A stretch of 5,307 nt of DNA from an uncultured Verrucomicrobiota bacterium (GTDB lineage: Bacteria > Verrucomicrobiota > Verrucomicrobiia > Limisphaerales > UBA9464). The DNA lies in NCBI GenBank assembly GCA_903864375.1, contig CAIPFS010000725.1, positions 1 to 5,307 of the forward strand. The letters are read 5' to 3'. This document shows, in pieces, positions 1 through 5,307 of this stretch. The notes beneath the pieces are model-generated. The model saw only the letters and a program-made list of their open reading frames with translations. It did no database searches and had not been told where the DNA came from. Each line of letters starts with the position of its first letter. Positions within the stretch are counted from its first letter, which is position 1. The position numbers and the translations under genes are program-made.

Positions 1-836
1 CCACCTTGTTCGGCAATGCCCCAGCCATGGTAGCCGATATCGTCCAGGGCCTTCATCACGGCGGGCCAGCGATTGTCGCCCTTGAGGAAATCCACGCCGA
101 AGCCAGCCCACTTGCCTTCCTTGTCGGCGCGCGCGCGGCTGTATTCCTTGATGTGCAGTCGGTTGATGCGCGGTCCCAGCACATGAACCCATTGTTCCGG
201 CCAGCCGTAGTGAATGATGTTGCCGACATCAAAATGCCAGCCGACCCACGGGGACTTGAAACGGTCCACAAACGCCGCCGCTTCGACGGGGCTCAAGAAG
301 TAATTGTTCCAGACGTTCTCAATGGAAATCCGGACCTTGAGCTTTTCGGCCAGGGGAACCGCCTTGCTGATTTCCGCAAAGGAGCGCTCAATCGCGACAT
401 CGTACGGGATCGATTGATCGCAAACCCCGGGAACGAGCAGGATCGATTCCCCGCCCCAGGCAGCGGCATCTTCGAGCGTGTGGTTCAGCGCTGCCAATCC
501 CTCCGCACGGACATCGGCACTGGGATGGCTGAGCGGTTTGGCCCAGTGGTGCTGGCCGCACACACTGGCGCATTTCAGTCCCGACTTTTCATACGCCTTG
601 CGGACCTCGTCACGGTCGTAGTGGCTCATCGCCTCCACTCCGTCGAAGCCGGAATCCCGGATCGCCTGAAAGCGGTCCGAGAGCGAGAGCTTGTTGAGCT
701 CGTCCCCGCCCACCGTGGCCAGCATGATCCCCTTCTTCAAAGGAGTGCGGGTTGGGGCGGTGTTTTCGGCACGCCCGGTGAGCAGAGGCAGAATTCCGGC
801 CGCTGAGGCCACCTGGAGGAAATGACGGCGATTCAC
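1..836 (-). CDS. Tat-exported sugar phosphate isomerase/epimerase-like TIM-barrel protein, C-terminus beyond window
   Basis: Reading the minus strand gives an uninterrupted frame of 278 residues that runs off the left edge. The start is GTG at 836: no in-frame ATG lies nearby upstream, and the GTG directly precedes a twin-arginine signal (NRRHFLQVASAAG, residues 2-14, then ILPLL), but no clear Shine-Dalgarno is seen. The body fits the AP-endonuclease-2/xylose-isomerase-like TIM barrel. Likely metal ligands are E173 in ISIENVWNN, D203 in WHFDVGN, H228 in NRLHIKEY and E276 in GWGIAEQGG. GFDGVEAM at 64-70 is the usual first-strand element. Family members are about 280-310 residues, so perhaps 10-30 residues are missing. 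It follows the Gfo/Idh gene by 44 bases, suggesting co-transcription. Known family reactions include sugar and inosose isomerisation, epimerisation, dehydration and 3-keto-glycoside lysis. The substrate cannot be told here. The Tat signal implies action in the periplasm or at the membrane. Confidence 0.9.
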   Translation of the reverse strand, partial: MNRRHFLQVASAAGILPLLTGRAENTAPTRTPLKKGIMLATVGGDELNKLSLSDRFQAIRDSGFDGVEAMSHYDRDEVRKAYEKSGLKCASVCGQHHWAKPLSHPSADVRAEGLAALNHTLEDAAAWGGESILLVPGVCDQSIPYDVAIERSFAEISKAVPLAEKLKVRISIENVWNNYFLSPVEAAAFVDRFKSPWVGWHFDVGNIIHYGWPEQWVHVLGPRINRLHIKEYSRARADKEGKWAGFGVDFLKGDNRWPAVMKALDDIGYHGWGIAEQG

Positions 837-880
837 GGCGGATGTTTTTGGAAGATCGGGACTGAAGCGGAATGACCGGA

Positions 881-2215
881 TTAGCTGAGGCGATATTGTC
901 CGGGAATCGGAATCCCCATGATGGGAAGCGACATGTCCCAGGTGACATCCGTCGGACCGAGCTTTTCCTTGGAGTTCAGCATGTTCTCCCAAGTGACTTC
1001 GAGTCCGGTGTACGCCGCCGTTCTGGCCATCAATCCCTGCAGGGTGCTCGATGCCAGCCATTCACCGTCGTTTCGGATCGGACCATTGCCGCGGATGCCC
1101 GCGAATAATTCCTCGTGCTCGACCACGTACATGTCCGGGGCTTTGCCCTGATATTTCCAGGGCTTTTCACCGCGAATCACCGGGGTGTTCCATCCGCTGA
1201 GGGCATGGCCGGTCGTCCCCATGATGTAATCGCTGTTGTCATTGTAGCAGCCGGCAATCTGTCGCTGGGCAATCGTTGCCCGAACGCCGTTGGCATACTC
1301 ATAGACCACCGTCATGTGGTCGAAGATGTTACCCTGGAAATTGCCCACCATCCGTCCGCCGGTTGCGGTGCACTTGATCGGAGGCACGTCCTTCATGCAC
1401 CAGGCCAGCTTGTCGACGGTATGAATGCATTGCTCGACGATGCCGTCACCCGCCAGCCACGAAAAATTCATCCAGTTTCGGAGCTGCCACTCGAGGTCGG
1501 TCACGCCATCCTTGCGGGCGGAGGGAGCCTGCATCGGCTTGACGGGGCCGGTCAGGTAGGTTCCGTAAACCGACCGGATATCGCCGATGGCACCGGCATG
1601 GATCTGCTGATAGAGAGCCCGGCGGGGAAGATCGCTGCGCCAGCAGAAGCCGGCCACCAGATTCAGGTTCTTGGCCTTGGCCATGCGCACGGACTCCAGC
1701 GCATGGCGGATGCCTGAGGCGTCGGTGGCGAGTGGCTTTTCACAGAAGATTTGACGGCCCTTTTCCACCGCGTACCGGAGGTGCGTCGGGCGGAATCCAG
1801 GGGGTGTGGCCAGCAGGACGACGTCGATGTCCGAGTCGATGACCTTCTTGAAGGCATCCAGACCGGTGAACTTGGTATCCGGAGTCACCGCAATGCGCTT
1901 GTCGAACTGCTCCTTGAGGCCTTTGTAACTGTTTTCCAACTGGTCAGGAAATACGTCGCCCATGGCGGTGAGGACGCAGTTGGAATCTGCGGTGAGAGCA
2001 TTGCCGGCCGCGCCCGTTCCCCGTCCCCCGCAACCGACCAGACCCACTTTGAGGGTGTCCGAATTGGCGGCGAACGCCGACTGTCGGATGATGATGCCGG
2101 GCATGGCAACGGCCATTGCGCCAACCTTGGCTGTGGTGCTGAGGAATTGACGCCGATTTGGAGAGGAGGAGGTTTCAGGCATACGCTGGGTAGGACGGCA
2201 AAGAATTTCCGCCAT
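881..2215 (-). CDS. Tat-exported Gfo/Idh/MocA family oxidoreductase
   Basis: A complete 444-residue NAD(P)-dependent oxidoreductase. An N-terminal twin-arginine signal spans about residues 20-49 (NRRQFLSTTAKVGAMAVAMPG, with a likely cleavage after AFA at 47-49). The Rossmann fold begins at 55 with LKVGLVGCGGRG (dinucleotide loop 61-66). LLATPP is at 134-139 and the family EKP motif at 159-161, whose lysine (K160) is the usual catalytic residue. The C-terminal domain carries EQCIHTVD (E261, H265, D268), the usual substrate-site block. I prefer the start at 2215 because AGAGG lies 4 bases upstream. ATG at 2182 (residue 12, MPETSS) would still keep the Tat motif but has no ribosome binding site. 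Tat export of a protein folded with its cofactor is known for Zymomonas glucose-fructose oxidoreductase. With the downstream isomerase-like gene it probably oxidises a sugar or glycoside, perhaps at C3. GH109-type glycosidases are related, but the EKP motif favours an ordinary oxidoreductase. Substrate unknown. Confidence 0.95.
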   Translation of the reverse strand: MAEILCRPTQRMPETSSSPNRRQFLSTTAKVGAMAVAMPGIIIRQSAFAANSDTLKVGLVGCGGRGTGAAGNALTADSNCVLTAMGDVFPDQLENSYKGLKEQFDKRIAVTPDTKFTGLDAFKKVIDSDIDVVLLATPPGFRPTHLRYAVEKGRQIFCEKPLATDASGIRHALESVRMAKAKNLNLVAGFCWRSDLPRRALYQQIHAGAIGDIRSVYGTYLTGPVKPMQAPSARKDGVTDLEWQLRNWMNFSWLAGDGIVEQCIHTVDKLAWCMKDVPPIKCTATGGRMVGNFQGNIFDHMTVVYEYANGVRATIAQRQIAGCYNDNSDYIMGTTGHALSGWNTPVIRGEKPWKYQGKAPDMYVVEHEELFAGIRGNGPIRNDGEWLASSTLQGLMARTAAYTGLEVTWENMLNSKEKLGPTDVTWDMSLPIMGIPIPGQYRLS

Positions 2216-2219
2216 TCAT

Positions 2220-2224
2220 CCTCT
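2220..2224 (-). promoter_or_regulatory. Ribosome binding site for the Gfo/Idh/MocA gene
   Basis: On the minus strand AGAGG stands 4 bases before the ATG at 2215. The spacing is slightly short but this is the only purine-rich site near either candidate start, so it decides for 2215 over 2182. An out-of-frame ATG at 2219 overlaps the spacer. Confidence 0.5.
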
Positions 2225-2276
2225 TTGCGTCAAGCGGCGAGCCACGTAAAATCCGAAATTCCGTTGCTTTTCGCCT

Positions 2277-4043
2277 CTACAACTCGGTGCGCGCCACCCG
2301 GCGCAGTCCGAGGCGAAGCGGCAGCCACCCCACCAGAGCGCTGACCAGCGCGAAAATGGTCCAGAAAAATGCCGCCTTGGCCGCGTTGAATCCTCCTTCT
2401 GCGGCATCATCGCCAATGGTGGTCAATTGCCAGCCCCAGGGACTCCCCACCGCCAGCAGGGCCACCGATCCCACGATGTAGACAAAGCTGACGACCAGAC
2501 AGAACGTTCCGCCAAATCCATTGACGATCTTATTGGGGTTTTGCTCGCGAAAATTGGGAAAGAGCGCTCCCATTCCCACCGCCACCGCATTCAACGTCAG
2601 CGACATCAGTGTGATCGCGCCCGCAAAGAAAGCCGTGCGCCCGACGTCCAGCCGGAGCATGGAACAGGACAGCAAAATCAACGACAGGGTCAGGACGAGG
2701 GTGGAGGCGCTGCCCAGCCAGAACTTCAGCAGGACCACCCGGACCAATCCGAGCGGTGCCAGCCCCACCACCCAGACCCGTTTCCCCTCCAATGAAAACT
2801 GGGGAAAGATGAATCGTGTGGTGATGGTGGCCAGATTCAGGGCGCAGGCCCCCAGATTGAGATAACTGACCATTGAAATCCAGTAGGGTGAGTCCAATTG
2901 CCGGCTGAAGTGCCGCAGGTTCACCGTATAAATACTCAATAATCCGAACAACATCGCCGTCTGCCCCCACTGCGTGGTGTCGCGCCAGAACACCCTCAAA
3001 TCCTTGGCAAGCAGAGCCCGAACATCCGTCGGCAGGAAATTTCCCACTCCCAATAGGATCTCAAGCCCCCCGCGTCCCAGCCGGCTCGAGACCTGATCCT
3101 TCTTCTTTCGTCCCCGCTCCTGCCAGTCCTGAAACCATTTCCATCGCGCAAAAACACTGCCGCGGCTCTGGACGACGCTCGATGCCTCGTAAAAGGCACC
3201 CCCCATACAGGTTGCGATCCATGTTCCGAAGAAAAGAGCGTGACTGAGGAGCACCAGGGCAAAGAAGACGGCGGAACGAACCGCCCCATCCGCCCAATTC
3301 TGCACGCTGGAACTGAGCCAGTAGCTTGGGAGCATCGGGAACTGGGCAAATCGGGTCTTGTCGAGGAGTCGGTCGATCACGGTCAGCACCCGGGTCTCGA
3401 GTTCCGCCTCCGGGATTGGTTCGGGACGAAACCGGAACAGAATCAGCGTTCCCACTGCGAGCAATGTCACGGCAGTGATGATTTGGAACGCCTTGCGATC
3501 GAGATTGCCGGCGAGGTGGACTGCCAGCCAGGCCCCGGCGGAACCCGGCAGGACAATGAACAGGCCGATCAACAAAACAACCGCCGGGTAAAAGTGCCAG
3601 GCCACCGCATTCACCAGGCCGTAGGCCGCCAGAAGCGGGGCAATGAGAAAAAGAAAGGCCCACGATGCCAGAAGGGTGGACTCAATCAGCTTCCACTGGA
3701 ATATGGCGCGGCTGGAAACGGGAAGCGTCAATAGGAACGCCGTCTCCCGATTCCGGAACAGGTTGCTGTAACTGATCACCAGGTTGGAGATCAGCAGCAA
3801 CCCGAACAGGAAGGCAAACAGGAGGAAAATAAGCCGCTCGACCAGGGCGCCTCCCAACCCGGGAAAGCGGGACAGGAACCGCAGGCCTTGAAAGAACAGA
3901 CCGAAGGCCAGGACCACATATCCAGTGAGGAACACCGTGACCAACCCCACCATCAGCCACGAATGTCGCCACAACGAGACAAACCGGCGTCCCATGGACC
4001 GAAGATTGACCCGCAACACCAACTGAAACGGGGATGGCTGCAT
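2277..4043 (-). CDS. Putative ABC exporter permease-like polytopic membrane protein
   Basis: A complete 588-residue, strongly hydrophobic protein. Membrane segments lie at roughly 28-51, 70-92, 120-143, 150-176, 186-205 and 254-282. Then comes a charged, probably cytoplasmic stretch (about 290-355, with RGRKKKD at 310-316) and a second hydrophobic half. Two elements resemble ABC-2-like exporter permeases: NLFRNRETAFLLTLPVSSRAIF (about 94-115), matching the loop where these proteins read 'LF...E..FLL..PVS', and AKDLRVFWRDTTQWGQ (346-361), typical of a second repeat. The later FPQFSLEGKRVWVVGLAPLG and NPNKIVNGFGG also recall the putative ABC exporter family (I think Pfam PF16962). This is recognition by eye. 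Such permeases need a separate ATPase, and none is in the window, so its partner may be elsewhere. The transported substrate is unknown. ATG 4043 is preceded by a weak GGGAAAG. The gene lies 61 bases before the Gfo/Idh gene and may or may not be transcribed with it. Confidence 0.8.
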   Translation of the reverse strand: MQPSPFQLVLRVNLRSMGRRFVSLWRHSWLMVGLVTVFLTGYVVLAFGLFFQGLRFLSRFPGLGGALVERLIFLLFAFLFGLLLISNLVISYSNLFRNRETAFLLTLPVSSRAIFQWKLIESTLLASWAFLFLIAPLLAAYGLVNAVAWHFYPAVVLLIGLFIVLPGSAGAWLAVHLAGNLDRKAFQIITAVTLLAVGTLILFRFRPEPIPEAELETRVLTVIDRLLDKTRFAQFPMLPSYWLSSSVQNWADGAVRSAVFFALVLLSHALFFGTWIATCMGGAFYEASSVVQSRGSVFARWKWFQDWQERGRKKKDQVSSRLGRGGLEILLGVGNFLPTDVRALLAKDLRVFWRDTTQWGQTAMLFGLLSIYTVNLRHFSRQLDSPYWISMVSYLNLGACALNLATITTRFIFPQFSLEGKRVWVVGLAPLGLVRVVLLKFWLGSASTLVLTLSLILLSCSMLRLDVGRTAFFAGAITLMSLTLNAVAVGMGALFPNFREQNPNKIVNGFGGTFCLVVSFVYIVGSVALLAVGSPWGWQLTTIGDDAAEGGFNAAKAAFFWTIFALVSALVGWLPLRLGLRRVARTEL

Positions 4044-4125
4044 TCTTTCCCGACAACTTCGTCACGGAACCTTGAATCGGCAAGCGAAGCCATGATTCCT
4101 CTGTTCTGAGATAAAAGGTTCGGAT

Positions 4126-4141
4126 TTGACACCGGTGCGAA
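4126..4141. promoter_or_regulatory. Palindrome overlapping the promoter, possible operator
   Basis: CACCGGTG at 4130-4137 is a perfect 8-base palindrome. The symmetry resumes after two mismatched positions on each side, with TT at 4126-4127 and AA at 4140-4141, giving 12 of 16 symmetric positions. It covers the proposed -35 box and the start of the spacer, where a bound repressor would block polymerase. An 8-base palindrome can occur by chance, and no regulator gene is visible beside it. Confidence 0.3.
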
Positions 4142-4153
4142 CATTTGGATAGT
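4126..4153 (+). promoter_or_regulatory. Candidate sigma-70-like promoter for the two-gene plus-strand unit
   Basis: A perfect TTGACA at 4126-4131 is followed after 16 bases by GATAGT (4148-4153), which matches TATAAT at 4 of 6 positions. Transcription would begin near 4159-4161, almost exactly on the ATG at 4160, implying a leaderless or nearly leaderless message. The weak -10 makes this tentative. It sits in the 116-base region between divergent genes. I saw no convincing promoter for the opposite strand there. Confidence 0.4.
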
Positions 4154-4159
4154 GGATTC

Positions 4160-4537
4160 ATGTCAAAAGTGCTTGCTAAATCTGACATGAAGGGGAGGGA
4201 GGTCCGCCCAAGAGCAGCGCTTTCAGTCGAGGAAATCGACCGTGCTGTACGAACGGTACGGGTAAAAAATCAGGGTGACCGTTGGTCTGTGAAGAGAATT
4301 GCAGCACCCAAGACGTGGTCTTTTCAAAATCCCGACCGCGCTCTAGCCAAGGCCATAGAACTGGCTACTCCAGACAAGTTGAACGTGGTGATTCATGAAA
4401 AGGGTGGTCAAATTGCTAGGGTGATTTCCCCACGAGAATTTCCCCGGCCCGTCACCGAATTCGGACTCAAGAAAATCACTTCGCAGTTCCAAGCGGTCCG
4501 TAACCGTCCAGGCCACGTTCGTGCTGCCGCTCTATAA
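4160..4537 (+). CDS. Small DUF2188-like protein, first gene of a two-gene unit
   Basis: A 125-residue hydrophilic protein with no signal peptide or membrane segment. The central part, about residues 33-89, resembles the DUF2188 domain: a strand with W42-SVKR (VKNQGDRWSVKR, 35-46), a helix with regularly spaced alanines (60-69, RALAKAIELA), and a second strand pair VVIHEKGGQIARVI (76-89). The match is by eye. DUF2188 has no established biochemical function. The N-terminal 30 residues are basic, and the tail (residues 90-125) is also basic and may be an extension. The frame could open at TTG 4145, but ATG 4160 is the likelier start. Neither has a good ribosome binding site. The gene ends 24 bases before the TIR/deoxyribosyltransferase-like gene and is probably co-transcribed with it. 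My count over 4201-4440 is about 51% GC, lower than the minus-strand genes to its left. It might be a regulator, inhibitor or accessory of the downstream protein; that is speculation. Confidence 0.75.
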   Translation: MSKVLAKSDMKGREVRPRAALSVEEIDRAVRTVRVKNQGDRWSVKRIAAPKTWSFQNPDRALAKAIELATPDKLNVVIHEKGGQIARVISPREFPRPVTEFGLKKITSQFQAVRNRPGHVRAAAL

Positions 4538-4538
4538 T
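4533..4538 (+). promoter_or_regulatory. Isolated -10-like TATAAT before the second gene of the unit
   Basis: A perfect TATAAT overlaps the TAA stop of the DUF2188-like gene. A start about 7 bases downstream would give a short leader that still contains the strong ribosome binding site. No -35 box is seen at 16-18 bases upstream (the region reads like AGGCCA) and there is no extended TGN, so it may be a chance match. Confidence 0.2.
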
Positions 4539-4546
4539 ACAGAGTT

Positions 4547-4554
4547 GGAAGGGG
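4547..4554 (+). promoter_or_regulatory. Strong ribosome binding site for the TIR/deoxyribosyltransferase-like gene
   Basis: GGAAGGGG ends 7 bases before the ATG at 4562. It is the best Shine-Dalgarno-like site in the window and fixes that start. It contrasts with the first gene of the pair, which has none, so the second protein may be translated more strongly. Confidence 0.65.
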
Positions 4555-4561
4555 TAATAGA

Positions 4562-5182
4562 ATGCGGGGTGTCCCCAAACGCGATCGGGTCTTTATCAAT
4601 TGCCCGTTTGACCCAAAATACCGCCCACTGTTTGAAGCCATCGTCTTCGCGGTAGCTCATTGCGGATTTGAGCCCTGTAGCGCCTTGGAAGCCGCCGGCT
4701 CCGGGACCGCCCGGCTCGACCGCCTTTTCCAGATGATTGCCGGATGCAGACTTTCGATCCATGACCTCTCCCGTGTGGAGTTGGACACGCGGACCCGGTT
4801 CCCGCGCTTCAACATGCCGTGGGAACTTGGTGTTTGTATGGGAGCGCGGCAGTTCGGTGGTCGTAGTCAGAAGAGAAAAGACTTCCTGATCCTCGAACGC
4901 TCAAGAGGTGACTGCGCCATCAGTTGCTCTGATCTCAGTGGGGTGGATCCTGAAGCCCACGGAAACAATACCGATCGTGCGATACAGCACGTTCGAACCT
5001 GGCTGAGTGGCCACTCCAAGCACTCGCTTGCCGGCCCAAAGGCCATCAAGACAGATTACAAGAGTTTTCAGAGTGACCTCCCCGATATGCTCGACACACT
5101 TCGGATCAAACAAAACGAAGTGAACTTTATGGACCTTCGGCGTTCCGTCGATCGGTGGATGGCAGAGAGGTCGGTAGTTTAA
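4562..5182 (+). CDS. Protein with a nucleoside 2-deoxyribosyltransferase/TIR-like fold, function unknown
   Basis: A 206-residue soluble protein without signal peptide. The order of motifs suggests a flavodoxin-like alpha/beta fold of the nucleoside 2-deoxyribosyltransferase and TIR-like class: a first strand and loop VFINCPFD (10-17), a helix PLFEAIVFAVAHCGF (22-36), RLDRLFQMIAGCRLSIHDLSR (51-71) with D68 at the end of a strand, then RFNMPWELGVCMGA (82-95). In deoxyribosyltransferases the block DxGTxxELGxA carries the nucleophilic glutamate; E88 here is the natural equivalent. KDFLILE (106-112) would be the next strand, followed by DLSGVDPEAHGNN (124-136). Residues about 138-206 form a probably helical tail with no motif I recognise. 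Relatives by eye are the unannotated 'FINCPFD...NMPxELG' proteins, often left hypothetical. It might cleave the N-glycosidic bond of NAD or a nucleotide, perhaps in defence, but no effector partner or sensor domain is visible. It is the second gene of a likely two-gene unit. Confidence 0.8.
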   Translation: MRGVPKRDRVFINCPFDPKYRPLFEAIVFAVAHCGFEPCSALEAAGSGTARLDRLFQMIAGCRLSIHDLSRVELDTRTRFPRFNMPWELGVCMGARQFGGRSQKRKDFLILERSRGDCAISCSDLSGVDPEAHGNNTDRAIQHVRTWLSGHSKHSLAGPKAIKTDYKSFQSDLPDMLDTLRIKQNEVNFMDLRRSVDRWMAERSVV

Positions 5183-5239
5183 TTCAATCCGTGGTGTTAA
5201 AACCCAAGGTTTGGTTCCCTTGCCGCTGTTGAATGGATG

Positions 5240-5307
5240 TCATTTTTTCTGCGGTTCCGCACCCTTCAAGACATTGAGAATCACACCATCCACGAACCTG
5301 CATTTTC
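5240..5307 (-). CDS. Possible C-terminal end of a minus-strand gene entering from the right
   Basis: From the right edge an open minus-strand frame of 21 complete codons ends in TGA at 5242-5240. It reads FVDGVILNVLKGAEPQKK near its end, which has the amphipathic look of real protein, and the other two minus frames look less natural. If real, the gene converges on the TIR-like gene with a 57-base gap. The stretch is too short to identify a family, and an open frame this short is expected by chance. Confidence 0.3.
   Translation of the reverse strand, partial: KCRFVDGVILNVLKGAEPQKK

Noticed and set aside
6..806. A 266-codon plus-strand open frame opposite the isomerase-like gene
   Set aside because: The minus-strand frame over the same bases has a Tat signal and clear family motifs; this one has no recognisable protein features and is an antisense shadow of codon bias.
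881..2215. GH109-type NAD-dependent glycosidase instead of an oxidoreductase
   Set aside because: The GGRG loop and Tat signal are shared, but the EKP motif at 159-161 is that of ordinary Gfo/Idh/MocA oxidoreductases.
1115..2344. Long plus-strand open frames (1115-1717 and 1751-2344) opposite the oxidoreductase gene
   Set aside because: They are His-, Gly- and Arg-rich mirror translations of a well-supported gene, with no motifs or ribosome binding sites.
4145..4159. TTG at 4145 as the start of the DUF2188-like gene
   Set aside because: It would add five residues, overlaps the predicted -10 region and has no ribosome binding site; ATG 4160 is more likely, though not proven.
3061..4188. Open frames overlapping the membrane protein (3061-3663 and 3682-4188 minus, 3240-3734 plus)
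   Set aside because: They are out of frame with the 588-residue polytopic protein, which explains the region fully; their composition is arginine-, proline- and glycine-rich as expected for shadows.
5200..5212. Hairpin AAACC-CAA-GGTTT after the TIR-like gene as a terminator
   Set aside because: The stem is only 5 base pairs, AT-rich, and has no T-tract after it.
5250..5261. Inverted repeat TGCGGTTCCGCA next to a run of six T
   Set aside because: The T-run precedes the hairpin on the plus strand and becomes an A-run after it on the minus strand, so it does not form an intrinsic terminator in either direction; it also lies in the possible coding end.

Overview
The window looks like chromosomal DNA from a moderately GC-rich (my counts on single 60-base lines of the left part give about 57-58%) environmental bacterium, most likely Verrucomicrobiota or Planctomycetota. 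The main reason is a tandem pair of Tat-exported sugar enzymes, a Gfo/Idh/MocA oxidoreductase followed by a xylose-isomerase-like TIM barrel. Such pairs are strongly expanded in those phyla. The assignment rests on gene style only, not on a database search.

Positions 1-4043, all on the minus strand and so read right to left: a 588-residue polytopic membrane protein resembling the permease half of a putative ABC exporter (4043 to 2277), a Tat-signal Gfo/Idh/MocA oxidoreductase (2215 to 881), and a Tat-signal sugar phosphate isomerase/epimerase-like protein (836 to beyond base 1, so its C-terminus is cut off). Gaps are 61 and 44 bases. The two sugar enzymes very probably form one transcription unit and act together on a carbohydrate outside the cytoplasm. 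Whether the membrane protein belongs to the same job is unclear. No ABC ATPase is visible in the window.

Positions 4044-4159 are a short divergent intergenic region. It holds a good -35-like TTGACA, a CACCGGTG palindrome and a weak -10 facing right.

Positions 4160-5182, plus strand: a compact two-gene unit of different character, with a locally lower GC content in its first gene. It encodes a 125-residue protein resembling DUF2188, then, after a 24-base gap with a strong ribosome binding site, a 206-residue protein with a fold reminiscent of nucleoside 2-deoxyribosyltransferases and TIR-like NAD/nucleotide hydrolases. This pair is the most interesting part of the window: it could be an undescribed defence or nucleotide-signalling cassette, but that is inference from motif resemblance and gene layout.

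Positions 5183-5307 are mostly intergenic. The last 68 bases may encode the C-terminus of a further minus-strand gene running in from the right. No RNA genes, CRISPR arrays, insertion sequences or convincing terminators were found.
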